A DNA stretch of 39,374 bases from Myxococcales bacterium. Its GTDB lineage: Bacteria; Myxococcota_A; UBA9042; GCA-2863065. A program made the translations under genes and the position numbers. The stretch is taken from positions 1 to 39,374 of the forward strand of contig JADMJS010000043.1 in assembly GCA_018780435.1 (NCBI GenBank), given 5' to 3'. Positions 16,754-24,831 of this stretch are shown here, piece by piece (the first letter of the stretch is position 1; the number at the start of each line of letters is the position of its first letter). The notes below the pieces were generated by a model. That model had not been told where the DNA came from and made no database searches. It saw nothing but the letters and a program-made list of their open reading frames with translations.

Positions 16754-17707
16754 TCAGATGCAGCCGGCGGGTTTCGGTATGCCAGCCAGGATGGCGATGG
16801 ACTTGGCTGGCGCCTTCGGGAAGAGGGCGTAGATCTCCTTGATCGGGACGTCCGTCGCCGTCGAGAGGCGCCGGATGTTCGGGGACACGCCGTTCTCGCC
16901 CTGCTCGTGGCGCGCCCAATCGATCAGCGCCCAGTGCGCGTCCGTGAGGACGAGGCCCTGACGCGTGGCCTCCGCGAGTGCCCAGTCGTGAGTCCAGCTC
17001 TCGTCTCTCACGCCCTTCGGCGACGAGATGCCACAGGCGTCCGCGCCCGTCGGCGGCGACGAACGAAGGACGGTCGCCACCGGGTCTCGCGGCGCAGCGG
17101 CGCGCGGCGCCAGGGCAGCGGCCGGCAGCGCTGGAGGCGTCCGTCGCGGCGCCAGCATCGTCGCCAGGGAGCGCTTCGGCGATGGTGCGAGGCCGGCGGT
17201 GCTGCGCCCGAGCTGCTTCAGGAGCGCCACGAGTACGCCGAAGCCGCGCTTCACGTCGTCGTCCCTCGTCGCTTTCATCATCCCGTAGATCCCGACCGGC
17301 GTCGTGTCCCCATTCACGGCGTCCGTGACGTCTCGGAGCACCGTGAGCATGTCGGGTTGCGTCAGCCGCTTCACCGTGTCGAGGATGGCCACGATGTTGT
17401 CGCCGAGCTGGCGGACGTCCTCCGGCGAGTAGTGCCCGGCGACGCGTTCAGCGACCCCGAGCAAGGCCCGGCCAAACTCGAACCACCCGGCGCGTTCGGC
17501 CTCGTCGAGGCGATTGGTCAGGACCGCCATCACCTCCTTGGCGACGGGCGTCATCTCTCGGAGCAGGTCGTCTTTCGCCGCTTGCGCCTTGACCAAGGTG
17601 GCGACGTCGTCGCTGAGGCGGCTCACGGCAGCCATGAGCTCCGCCGTGGTCGGACTGGTGACGTTGGTCTCCGCGGGCGGGGCGGTCGTCTCAAGTGAGC
17701 TTGTCAT
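16754..17707 (-). CDS. DUF1641-DsrC/TusE fusion protein
   Basis: A 317-residue two-domain protein. Residues about 20-170 are DUF1641-like: a helical LMAAVSRLSDDVATLVKAQA start and the family-like end DDDVKRGFGVLVALLKQLGR. An Ala/Pro/Arg linker of about 75 residues follows. Residues about 245-317 are DsrC/TusE-like: WTHDWALAEATRQGLVLTD, AHWALIDWARHEQGENG, SPNIRRLST, then ALFPKAP and the C-terminal arm AGIPKPAGCI. The penultimate Cys (CysA) is kept. The upstream Cys of true DsrC (CysB, KQACK in the usual arm) is an Ala here, as in TusE-type proteins. Its ATG overlaps the SQR-like stop (TGATG), so it is translationally coupled. DUF1641 is commonly found beside SQR-like flavoproteins; the fusion is what stands out. 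Confidence 0.85.
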   Translation of the reverse strand: MTSSLETTAPPAETNVTSPTTAELMAAVSRLSDDVATLVKAQAAKDDLLREMTPVAKEVMAVLTNRLDEAERAGWFEFGRALLGVAERVAGHYSPEDVRQLGDNIVAILDTVKRLTQPDMLTVLRDVTDAVNGDTTPVGIYGMMKATRDDDVKRGFGVLVALLKQLGRSTAGLAPSPKRSLATMLAPRRTPPALPAAALAPRAAAPRDPVATVLRSSPPTGADACGISSPKGVRDESWTHDWALAEATRQGLVLTDAHWALIDWARHEQGENGVSPNIRRLSTATDVPIKEIYALFPKAPAKSIAILAGIPKPAGCI

Positions 17708-18939
17708 CAGGCGCTCCTCTTCCCAGCCATGAGCATTCGGTGGTCGAGAGGCATGTCCTTGCCACGCGCCAGTACGTTCCAGTAGGCCCAGCGGAAGGCC
17801 ATCTTGCCCCAGTGGTTCACGTGGCTCTCCTCGAGCAGCGTGAAGGGACCGATCCCCGGGAGCGGGAAGCGACCCGGGAGCGGCTCGGTCTCGTAGTTGA
17901 AGTCGATGAGCAGACCCTTGCCGTGCCCGGTCTCGATGAAGCAGTTGGCGTGGCCGTCGTAGTCGGGCAGGAGCGACCGACCGGCGATGGCGCGAAGGAC
18001 GTTCTCGGTGAGCACCTCCGACTGAAAGTGCGCCACCGAACCGGCTTTGGAGGTCGGGACGTCCGTGGCGTCGCCGAGTGCGAAGATGTGGTCATGGCCT
18101 TTGGCCACGAGCGTCCGAGGGTCGGTGGGCAGAAAACCCGACGCATCCCCGAGCCCCGACGAGTCGATAACGGCACTCCCTCGGTGGAGCGGCACGCTCA
18201 CCAGGAGGTCGTACTCGATCTCCCGACCGTCATAGCCGATGAGCGTTCGACGCGTCCCGTCGACCTTCTCGACGGAGAAGTTCGGCTCCACCGTGATCTT
18301 GCGCTCTTCGAGCAGGCCCCCGAGCATCGCGGCGGCGCGCGGCTTGGTGAAAGCCGCGTCGAGCGGCGTCGCGTACACGATCTCCACCCGGTCACGGATC
18401 CCGCGCCGGGTGAAGTAGGCGTCCGCCAGGAAGGAGAACTCGAGCGGTGCGACAGGGCACTTGATCGGCATCTCGACGATGTTCACGACGAGCCGACCTC
18501 CATCGAAACGGTCGAGTGCCCTCGCAAGCCACCCCGCCCCTTCCGGCGTGTAGAAGTCGGACGCGCTCTCGCGCCAGCCGCGCTCCACGAGCCCGTCCGT
18601 GCCCTCCGGGGCGAGCCGGCAGCCCGTGGCCACGATGAGAATGTCGTATTGAAGGATGGCCCCGTCGGCCATGATCACCCTGCGCGCGACCGCGTCGATG
18701 TGGGCGAGCTCGCCCAGGACGAGGTCAATGCCCGGATCGAAGAGGCTCTTTCGGGAGCGGACAAGGTCCTCGAGCCGGCTCTCGCCGAAGGGCACGAAGA
18801 GGAGGCCCGGTTGGTAGAGGTGGTCATCGTCGCGGTCCACTGCCACGACGTTCCAGCTACGGGCCGGTAACGCGCGCCGGAGGCGGTTGGCCATCATCGA
18901 CCCGCCCGTCCCAGCGCCAAGTATCACAATCGTCTTCAT
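17707..18939 (-). CDS. Sulfide:quinone oxidoreductase-like FAD flavoprotein
   Basis: A 410-residue flavoprotein. The ATG is chosen because TGGAG precedes it and it opens with the FAD-binding GxGxxG (MKTIVILGAGTGGSMMANRL). Further marks are VAVDRDDDHLYQPGLLF (as in SQR), ILIVATGCRL, the Cys-containing IKCPVAPLEFSFLAD corresponding to the KCPGAP redox site, DHIFALGDATDVPTSKAG for FAD, and ANCFIETGHGKGLLIDFNYE, which resembles the region with the second redox Cys of SQRs. It lacks obvious membrane helices; SQRs bind the membrane face peripherally. It probably passes electrons from sulfide or a protein persulfide to quinone. It heads the three-gene sulfur operon. Exact activity (SQR against a related persulfide reductase) is not certain. 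Confidence 0.86.
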   Translation of the reverse strand: MKTIVILGAGTGGSMMANRLRRALPARSWNVVAVDRDDDHLYQPGLLFVPFGESRLEDLVRSRKSLFDPGIDLVLGELAHIDAVARRVIMADGAILQYDILIVATGCRLAPEGTDGLVERGWRESASDFYTPEGAGWLARALDRFDGGRLVVNIVEMPIKCPVAPLEFSFLADAYFTRRGIRDRVEIVYATPLDAAFTKPRAAAMLGGLLEERKITVEPNFSVEKVDGTRRTLIGYDGREIEYDLLVSVPLHRGSAVIDSSGLGDASGFLPTDPRTLVAKGHDHIFALGDATDVPTSKAGSVAHFQSEVLTENVLRAIAGRSLLPDYDGHANCFIETGHGKGLLIDFNYETEPLPGRFPLPGIGPFTLLEESHVNHWGKMAFRWAYWNVLARGKDMPLDHRMLMAGKRSA

Positions 18940-19034
18940 GCACACTCCAGAAGGTCGGGCCAGACGCAAGCGCGGCGTCCAGCGTGCGCCCGCGTCGGAA
19001 GCAAGGAGCGGACCACGCCGACAGGCATCAGTTC

Positions 19035-19048
19035 TTGATCAAAATCGG
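19035..19048. promoter_or_regulatory. FNR/CRP-like box upstream of the sulfur operon
   Basis: TTGATCAAAATCGG matches the FNR consensus TTGAT-N4-ATCAA at 8 of 10 positions and lies about 100 bases before the SQR-like start. It fits oxygen or redox control of sulfur metabolism, but one imperfect site is weak evidence. On the minus strand, GGGG-TGATTCG-CCCC (19061-19047) followed by GATTTTG also resembles a short terminator for the lipoprotein gene upstream, so the site may serve termination instead. Confidence 0.3.
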
Positions 19049-19083
19049 GGCGAATCACCCCATGCAACTCACCGGGCCGGCCG

Positions 19084-20202
19084 TCACTCGGGGAGAGTGA
19101 TGACCTCAACCACGGTGGGAAGATTCGTCCCGGCGAGGGTCACGGACGCCTGTACCGTTCCCGGGGCGGTCCGAGTCAGCGTCCCTTCCGCGACGAGGCT
19201 CTCGGTGCCAGCGCCCACTTGGAGACTCGAGACCGGGCTAAGGACCCCGGTGACGGGGCCGGTGAGGACCACGTTGGCGCTGGCGCCCTCGGTTGAGGTG
19301 AGGCCGAGGTTCATCGCGTGTAGGCGGACTCGCGTCGCCGTGCCGGTGGCGAGCGAAGCGACTTCAGCGTTCGAGACCACGAGCTCCGTTCGGCTCATCG
19401 CGAGCCGCGCGAGGGACGTCTCCACCCTGAGCGAGACGTCGAGGTCGAACTCGGCGCCGGTCTCGCCATCGCGGAGGTGAAGCACGAGGGGCAAGTTCTC
19501 TCCGGCGACCGCGTTGGCAGCGACCGTGACCTTCGCGTCCGTTACCGTCAGCTGGTTGCCCATGTTGACCGAGTGGGGTCCACTCGCCGCCCCGGTGACA
19601 TCGGTGATGAGCGCCGTCTTCTTCTCGAGCGTCGCAGTGAGGTCGTTTAGGTTGATCGAGCCCGTGTTCTGAACTTCGACGCGCAGCGCGGCGCTCCGTC
19701 CCGGTTCGAGCCCCGGGCTCTTGGACGGGCCCGAGACCACCACGCGGACGACCGACAGGCTCGCCTTGGGGATGACCTCGCCGGACGTCGCTCCGTCGGG
19801 ATAACAGACACCACTTGCGGTGGGATCGAGTCCCGGGCGGATGCAGAGCTTCTCGTAGAAGCCGCTGCAGTCTTCGCGATCATCGCACCGTTCGAGGCAG
19901 AGCCGGCCCTCGGGGGTCGACGTGCAGCGCGTCGTGGACGGGCAGGCGCTCGCGTCGCAGCCCACGGCACAGATCCACGTCGTGTGATTGCCGGTGCCAA
20001 CCTCCGTGCACACGCCCCCGCCCCGGCAGCCTTCGCCGCCGGGCACGCAGGATTCCCCGACGGGCGTGTTGCCCGCGATGGCGTAAGCGTCCTGATCGTC
20101 ATCGTAGCTCTCGGCGTCGCCGGTGCCGAAGAGGACGTCGCAGCCCAGGGTGGTGAGCGTGACCAGAGCGATGGCCCCACGCACGATCGAGAGATTATTC
20201 AA
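19084..20202 (-). CDS. Cys-rich lipoprotein, unknown function
   Basis: A 372-residue product if it starts at the TTG with GGAG seven bases upstream; a GTG at 20184 is an alternative. The signal MNNLSIVRGAIALVTLTTLGC has a non-classical lipobox (TLGC). After a short Asp-rich segment come about 13 closely spaced Cys in the first third (for example CVPGGEGC, GGGVC, WICAVGCDASACP, LCLERCDDREDC), a pattern of small disulfide-bonded modules. The remainder is beta-rich, with repeats like LRVEVQNTGSINLNDL that suggest CARDB- or Ig-like sandwiches. It overlaps the upstream lipoprotein gene by 8 bases, so the two are coupled. Such proteins are common on the surface of myxobacterial-type cells. No enzymatic motif is seen. 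Confidence 0.75.
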   Translation of the reverse strand: MNNLSIVRGAIALVTLTTLGCDVLFGTGDAESYDDDQDAYAIAGNTPVGESCVPGGEGCRGGGVCTEVGTGNHTTWICAVGCDASACPSTTRCTSTPEGRLCLERCDDREDCSGFYEKLCIRPGLDPTASGVCYPDGATSGEVIPKASLSVVRVVVSGPSKSPGLEPGRSAALRVEVQNTGSINLNDLTATLEKKTALITDVTGAASGPHSVNMGNQLTVTDAKVTVAANAVAGENLPLVLHLRDGETGAEFDLDVSLRVETSLARLAMSRTELVVSNAEVASLATGTATRVRLHAMNLGLTSTEGASANVVLTGPVTGVLSPVSSLQVGAGTESLVAEGTLTRTAPGTVQASVTLAGTNLPTVVEVITLPE

Positions 20203-21757
20203 GGTCCAGCTCCACGAGCGCGGGGAGCGCCGGCCCCCCGCCGGTCCCAGCGCCGTCCACGAGCGCCCAGAGCCGCGTTCCGGTGGCATCCAGGCCTCGA
20301 ATGTGGGACCCGCCGAGGTCGACGGTCAAGGTGCTCACGCGCGTCGCCCGCGTCGGGTGGGCCGCGTTGAGCACCGCGAATTGCGTCAAGAAACGCGTCC
20401 CGTCGAAGAGCGTGCCCTCCCAACTGATGGCGCGGTTGCCGGTCACGGCGAGGAAGGCGACGCCGGGCGTCGAGAAGGTCCCCGCGAGCGGTGGAGGCGT
20501 GACCGACAGCGGTGGTGGGTCGGTCAGTTCGATGGTCGAGAAGCTCGTGATCTGCCCGAGATCGCCACTACGGCGCACGAGCCGGTTCCCCTCGACCGAC
20601 GCGAGCTGAAGACCATCCCACGCGACGCCGGGCGACGGCTCGAAGTCATTGGCGGCGATGGGAGTCACCGCACCGGAATCCGTGTCGATCAGCGCGAGGG
20701 TCGGCTCACCGTTGCCCTCCGCCTCCGAAAAGATCGCATAGATCCCGACGGGCCCGGCGGCGATGTCGACCAGCCGAACGCCTGCCGCGCCCAGCGAGAC
20801 CGAACCGCTGCCGCCCGCGTCGTCGATGGAGCGCCGTACCGCGTCGCCGATCCAGAGACGCCCCCCATCGAACGCCACGCCACGCGGCGCGGGTCCCGGC
20901 GTGGGACCACGACCGGATTCAGTGACGCCGGAGAGTGGCGTCACGACAGCGAGCTCGTCGGCGAGGACACACGCGTCACCGGCTGGATTCGGGACGTAGC
21001 CGCCCTTGCACGCGCACGAGCCAGACGCGGTCAGGACGGAGCCCGGCGGGCAGCTCGCATCCGACGCCGGCTTCGAACAACTGCGCCCATCGCCGGCCGG
21101 GACGTAGCCCTTCTGGCACTCGCAGACGCCGCCGCCGAGCGCGATGGCGTTGCTCCCGCAAACGCCCACGGGGGGCGCGTCCGGGTCCGGCTCGCACGCG
21201 CCAGACGCCGTACAACGATCGCTACACCCGCATGGCGGGTTGCACTTCGACACGCAGACGCCATCGACGCAGGTCGACGTGTCGTCGCACGCCGGTTCAC
21301 ACTCGGTGTCGCCTGCGCTCGTGAGCGAGACCAGCGAGAGATCCGCGATCACACTTCGGCCCGACTTGAGCGTGACGCACGACACGGCCCGTTGCACGTA
21401 GCCATCCCGCGCCGCACGCACGGTGAGCCGGCCGAAGGCTTGCCCCGCGTTGACGACGTAGCTGCCTTGCTGATTGGTGGAGACCGACTCGAGGGGCGGT
21501 TCGGTCGTGACCGACACGGCCGCGAGGGGCTTTCCAGACCGGCCGTCGAAGGCGTAACCGGACACGATGGTGTTTTCGAGCTTGGGTGGGCCGGTCAGCT
21601 CGTCGGGCTCGGCCGTGCCATCGGCGCTCCCCCCCTCCTCCGCCCCCCCCTCTACGAGTTGCCCGTCGCCGTAGGTGGCGTCCGGCAGAGAGGAGCTCAC
21701 GCCGCAGCCGGAGACGAGGAGTAGGACGAGGAGACGCATCGGCGGCAGAGGATACAT
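20195..21757 (-). CDS. Cys-rich lipoprotein with carboxypeptidase-regulatory-like and propeller-like parts
   Basis: A 520-residue product. Either ATG (here or at 21739) gives a lipoprotein signal; MRLLVLLLVSGC has a good VSGC lipobox. An Asp/Glu/Gly-rich linker precedes a carboxypeptidase-regulatory-like beta-sandwich (VSGYAFDGRSGKPLAAVSV, NQQGSYVVNA). A Cys-rich block follows with CEPACDDTSTCVDGVCVSKC and CNPPCGCSDRC, then two EGF-like pieces ending CECQKGYVPAGDGRSC and CACKGGYVPNPAGDAC. The C-terminal half, with WDGLQLASVEGN and similar blades, looks like a beta-propeller. The architecture suggests a cell-surface binding or adhesion role, by analogy only. It ends inside the downstream lipoprotein gene. 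Confidence 0.8.
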   Translation of the reverse strand: MYPLPPMRLLVLLLVSGCGVSSSLPDATYGDGQLVEGGAEEGGSADGTAEPDELTGPPKLENTIVSGYAFDGRSGKPLAAVSVTTEPPLESVSTNQQGSYVVNAGQAFGRLTVRAARDGYVQRAVSCVTLKSGRSVIADLSLVSLTSAGDTECEPACDDTSTCVDGVCVSKCNPPCGCSDRCTASGACEPDPDAPPVGVCGSNAIALGGGVCECQKGYVPAGDGRSCSKPASDASCPPGSVLTASGSCACKGGYVPNPAGDACVLADELAVVTPLSGVTESGRGPTPGPAPRGVAFDGGRLWIGDAVRRSIDDAGGSGSVSLGAAGVRLVDIAAGPVGIYAIFSEAEGNGEPTLALIDTDSGAVTPIAANDFEPSPGVAWDGLQLASVEGNRLVRRSGDLGQITSFSTIELTDPPPLSVTPPPLAGTFSTPGVAFLAVTGNRAISWEGTLFDGTRFLTQFAVLNAAHPTRATRVSTLTVDLGGSHIRGLDATGTRLWALVDGAGTGGGPALPALVELDLE

Positions 21758-21825
21758 GATGGATCCGGCCTTCGCACGAGTGACGATGACGATCGTCTCG
21801 TGAACGGCGTGCCCACACCACGCAC

Positions 21826-21871
21826 GGGGCGTTTCGCCCTATGCTCATTGCGAAACGTGTCGAAACGCCCC
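21826..21871. promoter_or_regulatory. Inverted repeat of CGTTTCG/CGAAACG half-sites upstream of the lipoprotein pair
   Basis: GGGGCGTTTCG (21826-21836) and CGAAACGCCCC (21861-21871) are perfect inverted 11-mers. A third half-site, CGAAACG, sits at 21851-21857, ten bases (one helical turn) from the next. The set lies about 70-115 bases upstream of the lipoprotein start, a plausible operator position. The 11-base arms could also form a hairpin. The same half-site recurs before the squalene/phytoene-synthase gene. Confidence 0.45.
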
Positions 21872-21903
21872 GCGCTGCGGCCCCGGCTACGCCGCGGCGC
21901 CGT

Positions 21904-22015
21904 GAGCGATCAGTGGACGGCGGTCAGCGGTCAGCCCGGCAAGGAAAGGCATCGTCGCGCGAGGGCCGTCAGGTCGGCCGGCCGGTCGCGGCCCGACGCT
22001 GACCGCTGATCGCTC
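21904..22015. repeat. Inverted repeat with internal GGTCAGC duplications
   Basis: GAGCGATCAG plus CGGTCAGCG on the left (21904-21929, interrupted by TGGACGG) match CGCTGACCGCTGATCGCTC on the right (21997-22015). The left arm continues with a second CGGTCAGC. Between the arms is a GGCCGGCCGG palindrome. It lies in the region after the universal stress protein stop and could act as a bidirectional hairpin. Such GGTCAG-rich words are often parts of dispersed intergenic repeats. Confidence 0.55.
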
Positions 22016-22053
22016 CGAAGCGCCCGCAGCACTCCAGAACCTCGAAGTGGCAT

Positions 22054-22935
22054 CTAGCGAGGGCGGCGCACCGTCATAACGGGGCAAGGCGCCCGACGGA
22101 TGACCTCCTCCGTGACGCTGCCCGCGAGGAGTCGGGCCATCCCGCGCGTCCCGTGCGCCGTCATGACGACGAGGTCGGCGTTGACGGCGCGACATCGGTC
22201 GGCAATAGCGACGGCCGGGCGACGGGCGAGCTCCACCTGAAGGGTGACGGCCACTCGATCGCTACGGAGCCGTGCCGCGAGCGCTTCGAGCTGATCGCGC
22301 GAGGACTGGGCGAGCTCCGTCACGATCTTGGAGTCCCAGACCGCGGCGAGCCCCGGCTCCATCACAGTGACCGCCGGCTGACCGATGGCGTGAAAGAGCT
22401 CGACACGAACCGGTTCCGTGCGGGGGCGGGTCAGCGCACCGATGAGCGCCTCACAAGGCGGCTCGTGGGTGTCGACCGGGACCAGGATGGTGCGGATGGG
22501 TCGGTCCTTGACCCCCGGAGCGACCGTGAGCAGCGGCGTCGCACAGTCCCGCACGAGGCGGGCCGCCGTCGACCCGAGGACAAGCCCCTTCGCGCCGCCG
22601 TAACCATGGGTGGCGAGCACGACGGCGGCGGCCGTCTGCGCTTCGAGCGCGAGCTCGGTGGCGATGTTGCCGGTGCGCACGAGCGTGTGCACGGTGATGC
22701 CGTCGCCACGCAGGCGATCGGCTTCCGCTTCGACGCCGGCCTTGGCAGCGGCCTCGAGGTCCATCGCGGGGAGTCCTGACGCGACGCCACCCGGCTTCAG
22801 CCCGGGAAAGACCCAGTCGACGACATGCAACATGAGCAACGGCGCACCGAGCTCGCGAGACAGCCTGACGGCTGGGGCGTACGCGCGCCGGGCGGCGGAA
22901 CTGAAGTCAGTAGTGATGAGGACGGGAGAGGTCAT
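22054..22935 (-). CDS. Universal stress protein with two UspA domains
   Basis: A 293-residue tandem UspA protein. The second in-frame ATG is chosen because TTGGAGCG lies at good spacing and the product opens with the expected first strand (PVLITTDFSSAARRAYAPAV). Domain 1 has the ATP-binding pattern HGYGGAKGLVLGSTAARL; domain 2, starting IRTILVPVDTHEPP, has AHGTRGMARLLAGSVTEE. Both fit the G-x2-G-x9-G[ST] nucleotide loop, so ATP binding is likely. It is cytoplasmic and is usually induced under starvation, oxidative or redox stress. It stands between the two lipoproteins and the esterase/YcxB pair without overlap. Confidence 0.93.
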   Translation of the reverse strand: MTSPVLITTDFSSAARRAYAPAVRLSRELGAPLLMLHVVDWVFPGLKPGGVASGLPAMDLEAAAKAGVEAEADRLRGDGITVHTLVRTGNIATELALEAQTAAAVVLATHGYGGAKGLVLGSTAARLVRDCATPLLTVAPGVKDRPIRTILVPVDTHEPPCEALIGALTRPRTEPVRVELFHAIGQPAVTVMEPGLAAVWDSKIVTELAQSSRDQLEALAARLRSDRVAVTLQVELARRPAVAIADRCRAVNADLVVMTAHGTRGMARLLAGSVTEEVIRRAPCPVMTVRRPR

Positions 22936-23014
22936 GCGGCGCTCCAAGGACCAGCGGCCCGGGCTCGGGCGCGGCAGAGTTCACCGCGCCAACGGCGCCA
23001 GCGCCTTGCAACCT

Positions 23015-23578
23015 TCAGGCCACGGCGCCGACACGGCCTTCCGCAGCAGCACCACGGCGCCGCAATAGCTCAGCCACGAAGGCCCCCACCCCGGCGCGAT
23101 CGTCGCGCATCGGGAGCACGAGCGCCGAACCGGGTCCCACCCTCAAGACCGTGACGGGGCCACGCGGAATGGCCTCCTCGACCGACCAGATCGGGACGCG
23201 GACGACCTCTCCAGCGAAGGTGCGCTGCAAGACCTGCCCATCGAGCTCGAAGCGATGGCGACCGAGCTCATAGTCGCGGGGCGAGGCTTCCACCAAGCGG
23301 CGAAAGTGCCGTCGCTGATGGCGATCGGCTGCGCTCGGGTAGCGGTAATAGTAGAAGACGGCCGCCGCCGGTCCCGTCGCGGCGGCCCATGGGCTGCCCA
23401 TGCCGACGGCGATCCCCACGAGCAGCAGGCCGAGGATCAGGCTGAAAGCGATCCGAATGCGCCTGTGGATGCGGGTGTTCTCGGCGTTTTCGTGGTGACG
23501 CCACAAGAGGAGCTCGACCACGTCCGCGGCCGCGATCTCGACCTCGAGCTGCGTCTTGCCGCCCGGCGCCGTGCTCAC
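23015..23578 (-). CDS. YcxB-like membrane protein
   Basis: A 187-residue protein whose GTG start overlaps the stop of the esterase gene (GTGA); reading further upstream gives only an Arg-rich shadow translation. The N-terminal LEVEIAAADVVELLLWRHHE, two adjacent hydrophobic segments (IRIAFSLILGLLLVGIAVGM and AATGPAAAVFYYYRY), and the C-terminal beta-rich domain with HRFELDGQVLQRTFAGEV and VPIWSVEEAI match the YcxB-like pattern. The family's role is unknown. Coupling to the secreted esterase-like gene suggests cotranslation, but no functional link is evident. Confidence 0.75.
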   Translation of the reverse strand: MSTAPGGKTQLEVEIAAADVVELLLWRHHENAENTRIHRRIRIAFSLILGLLLVGIAVGMGSPWAAATGPAAAVFYYYRYPSAADRHQRRHFRRLVEASPRDYELGRHRFELDGQVLQRTFAGEVVRVPIWSVEEAIPRGPVTVLRVGPGSALVLPMRDDRAGVGAFVAELLRRRGAAAEGRVGAVA

Positions 23579-24783
23579 GGATGTTCCAGGAACCAGCTTG
23601 TGATGGACTCGGGAGCGGCGCCGATCCACTCGTGGCCGGCGTCCGGATCGATGACGGTCTCGGTCTCGACGCCCGCGTCCACGAGCGCGTCGCGGTACGC
23701 TTCCATGGACGACACGAGCACGACGGCGTCGAGCGCACCATGGAGGAAGACGCTCGGCGGGTGCTCCGCGTCGAAGGCCGGTGGGAAGCAGATGCTGCCG
23801 CAGTTCGCGTAGGCGGCCGAGTGAACGGCGAGCGCCTTCACGCCGGGGTACGTCGTCGCCACCCGCGACGCCATGAAGCCCCCGCTGGAGATCCCGCTCG
23901 GGTAGAGGCGGTCGGCGTCGAGCGGGCCGAAGTCGCCGGCGCCGATGGCCGCGATCAGGTCGAGCATGAACTGGTGGTCGGGCGCGGTGGACCACGAGAG
24001 CGCCCAAGGCGGGACGTTCGTGTTCCAATAGCCGAGCGCGACCTCCGCCCGGGGGGTCAGCACGGCGAAGCCGGCGTCGATGAGCGACTTCACGAGCTTC
24101 AGTTGATTCCAATGCCCGAGCCCATCGTCTTCGGCGCCGTCCCAGTAATACTCAGGCGGGATGGCCGTGCCGTGGAAGAGGATGGCGACCGGCCAGCCGT
24201 CCTTCGGCGCCGCGCCGAGCGGGAGCGCGTAGAGCACGTCGCGCGGTTCGGTGACGAAGCCGACGGGCACGTCGAGTGTCTTGGTCTCGTAGACGCAGGC
24301 CATCGTGGCTGGGCCCGCCTCTTGGCCCTCGCTCGCATCGCCCGGCGTGACCGTGCACACCGAGGCCGGACCTGGGCCCGCGTCTTCGCCTCCTTGTGTG
24401 TCGCCGCCCAGCGAATCGTCATCGTCGGACGCATCGCCCTCGACGTCCTCGGCAGCCGTGTCCTCGCCTGCCGCGACGTCGTCAGCGAGGACGTCCGTCA
24501 GGGACACGTCGTCGGTCGTGTCATCGCCGGGCAACGTGGTCGCGTCATCGGCCGCGTCGGCGCCGTCTCCGGCCCCCGGCGTGTCCGAGAAGTCGACGAC
24601 GGCGTCGGACTCCTCAAGGAGGTCGTCGCTCACATCGGTGACACCGACGAGGTCCGTCGAGTCACACCCGGCCACGACGGCGAGAGCGGCGGCCAGCGTC
24701 GCCCAGTGGAGGCGCGAGCGGGGGATCGCCGCACCGCCGTTGGGTACACAGGAGAGAAGGAGTGTCGTTCGGTTCGTTTTCAC
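23575..24783 (-). CDS. Secreted alpha/beta-hydrolase (esterase/depolymerase-like) lipoprotein
   Basis: A 402-residue product starting at a GTG. The export signal LHWATLAAALAVVAGC has a lipobox (VAGC), preceded by an unusually long N-terminal leader (KTNRTTLLLSCVPNGG). About 100 residues of Asp/Thr/Ala-rich linker follow, then an alpha/beta-hydrolase domain: VAILFHGTAIPPEYYW (oxyanion region), nucleophile Ser in YPSGISSGGFMAS, and late Asp and His in DPDAGHEWIG. This resembles secreted PHB-depolymerase/feruloyl-esterase-like enzymes. The linker probably holds the enzyme off the outer membrane. A TACACT box ends seven bases before the GTG, and a palindrome overlaps the promoter region, near the Fur-family gene. 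Confidence 0.85.
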   Translation of the reverse strand: MKTNRTTLLLSCVPNGGAAIPRSRLHWATLAAALAVVAGCDSTDLVGVTDVSDDLLEESDAVVDFSDTPGAGDGADAADDATTLPGDDTTDDVSLTDVLADDVAAGEDTAAEDVEGDASDDDDSLGGDTQGGEDAGPGPASVCTVTPGDASEGQEAGPATMACVYETKTLDVPVGFVTEPRDVLYALPLGAAPKDGWPVAILFHGTAIPPEYYWDGAEDDGLGHWNQLKLVKSLIDAGFAVLTPRAEVALGYWNTNVPPWALSWSTAPDHQFMLDLIAAIGAGDFGPLDADRLYPSGISSGGFMASRVATTYPGVKALAVHSAAYANCGSICFPPAFDAEHPPSVFLHGALDAVVLVSSMEAYRDALVDAGVETETVIDPDAGHEWIGAAPESITSWFLEHP

Positions 24784-24814
24784 GCGCGGGAGTGTAGCCC
24801 GGAGCCGGTCCGAG

Positions 24815-24831
24815 TGAGAACGCCTTTCTCA
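24815..24831. promoter_or_regulatory. Palindrome TGAGAA-CGCCT-TTCTCA, candidate operator
   Basis: Six-base arms around a five-base spacer, 32-48 bases before the esterase start and overlapping the Fur-family stop codon. It contains GAGAACGCCT, which recurs with one extra base (GAGAAACGCCT) on the other side of the Fur-family gene. It is therefore a candidate binding site of that regulator or a promoter element; it could also be a weak hairpin. Confidence 0.35.
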
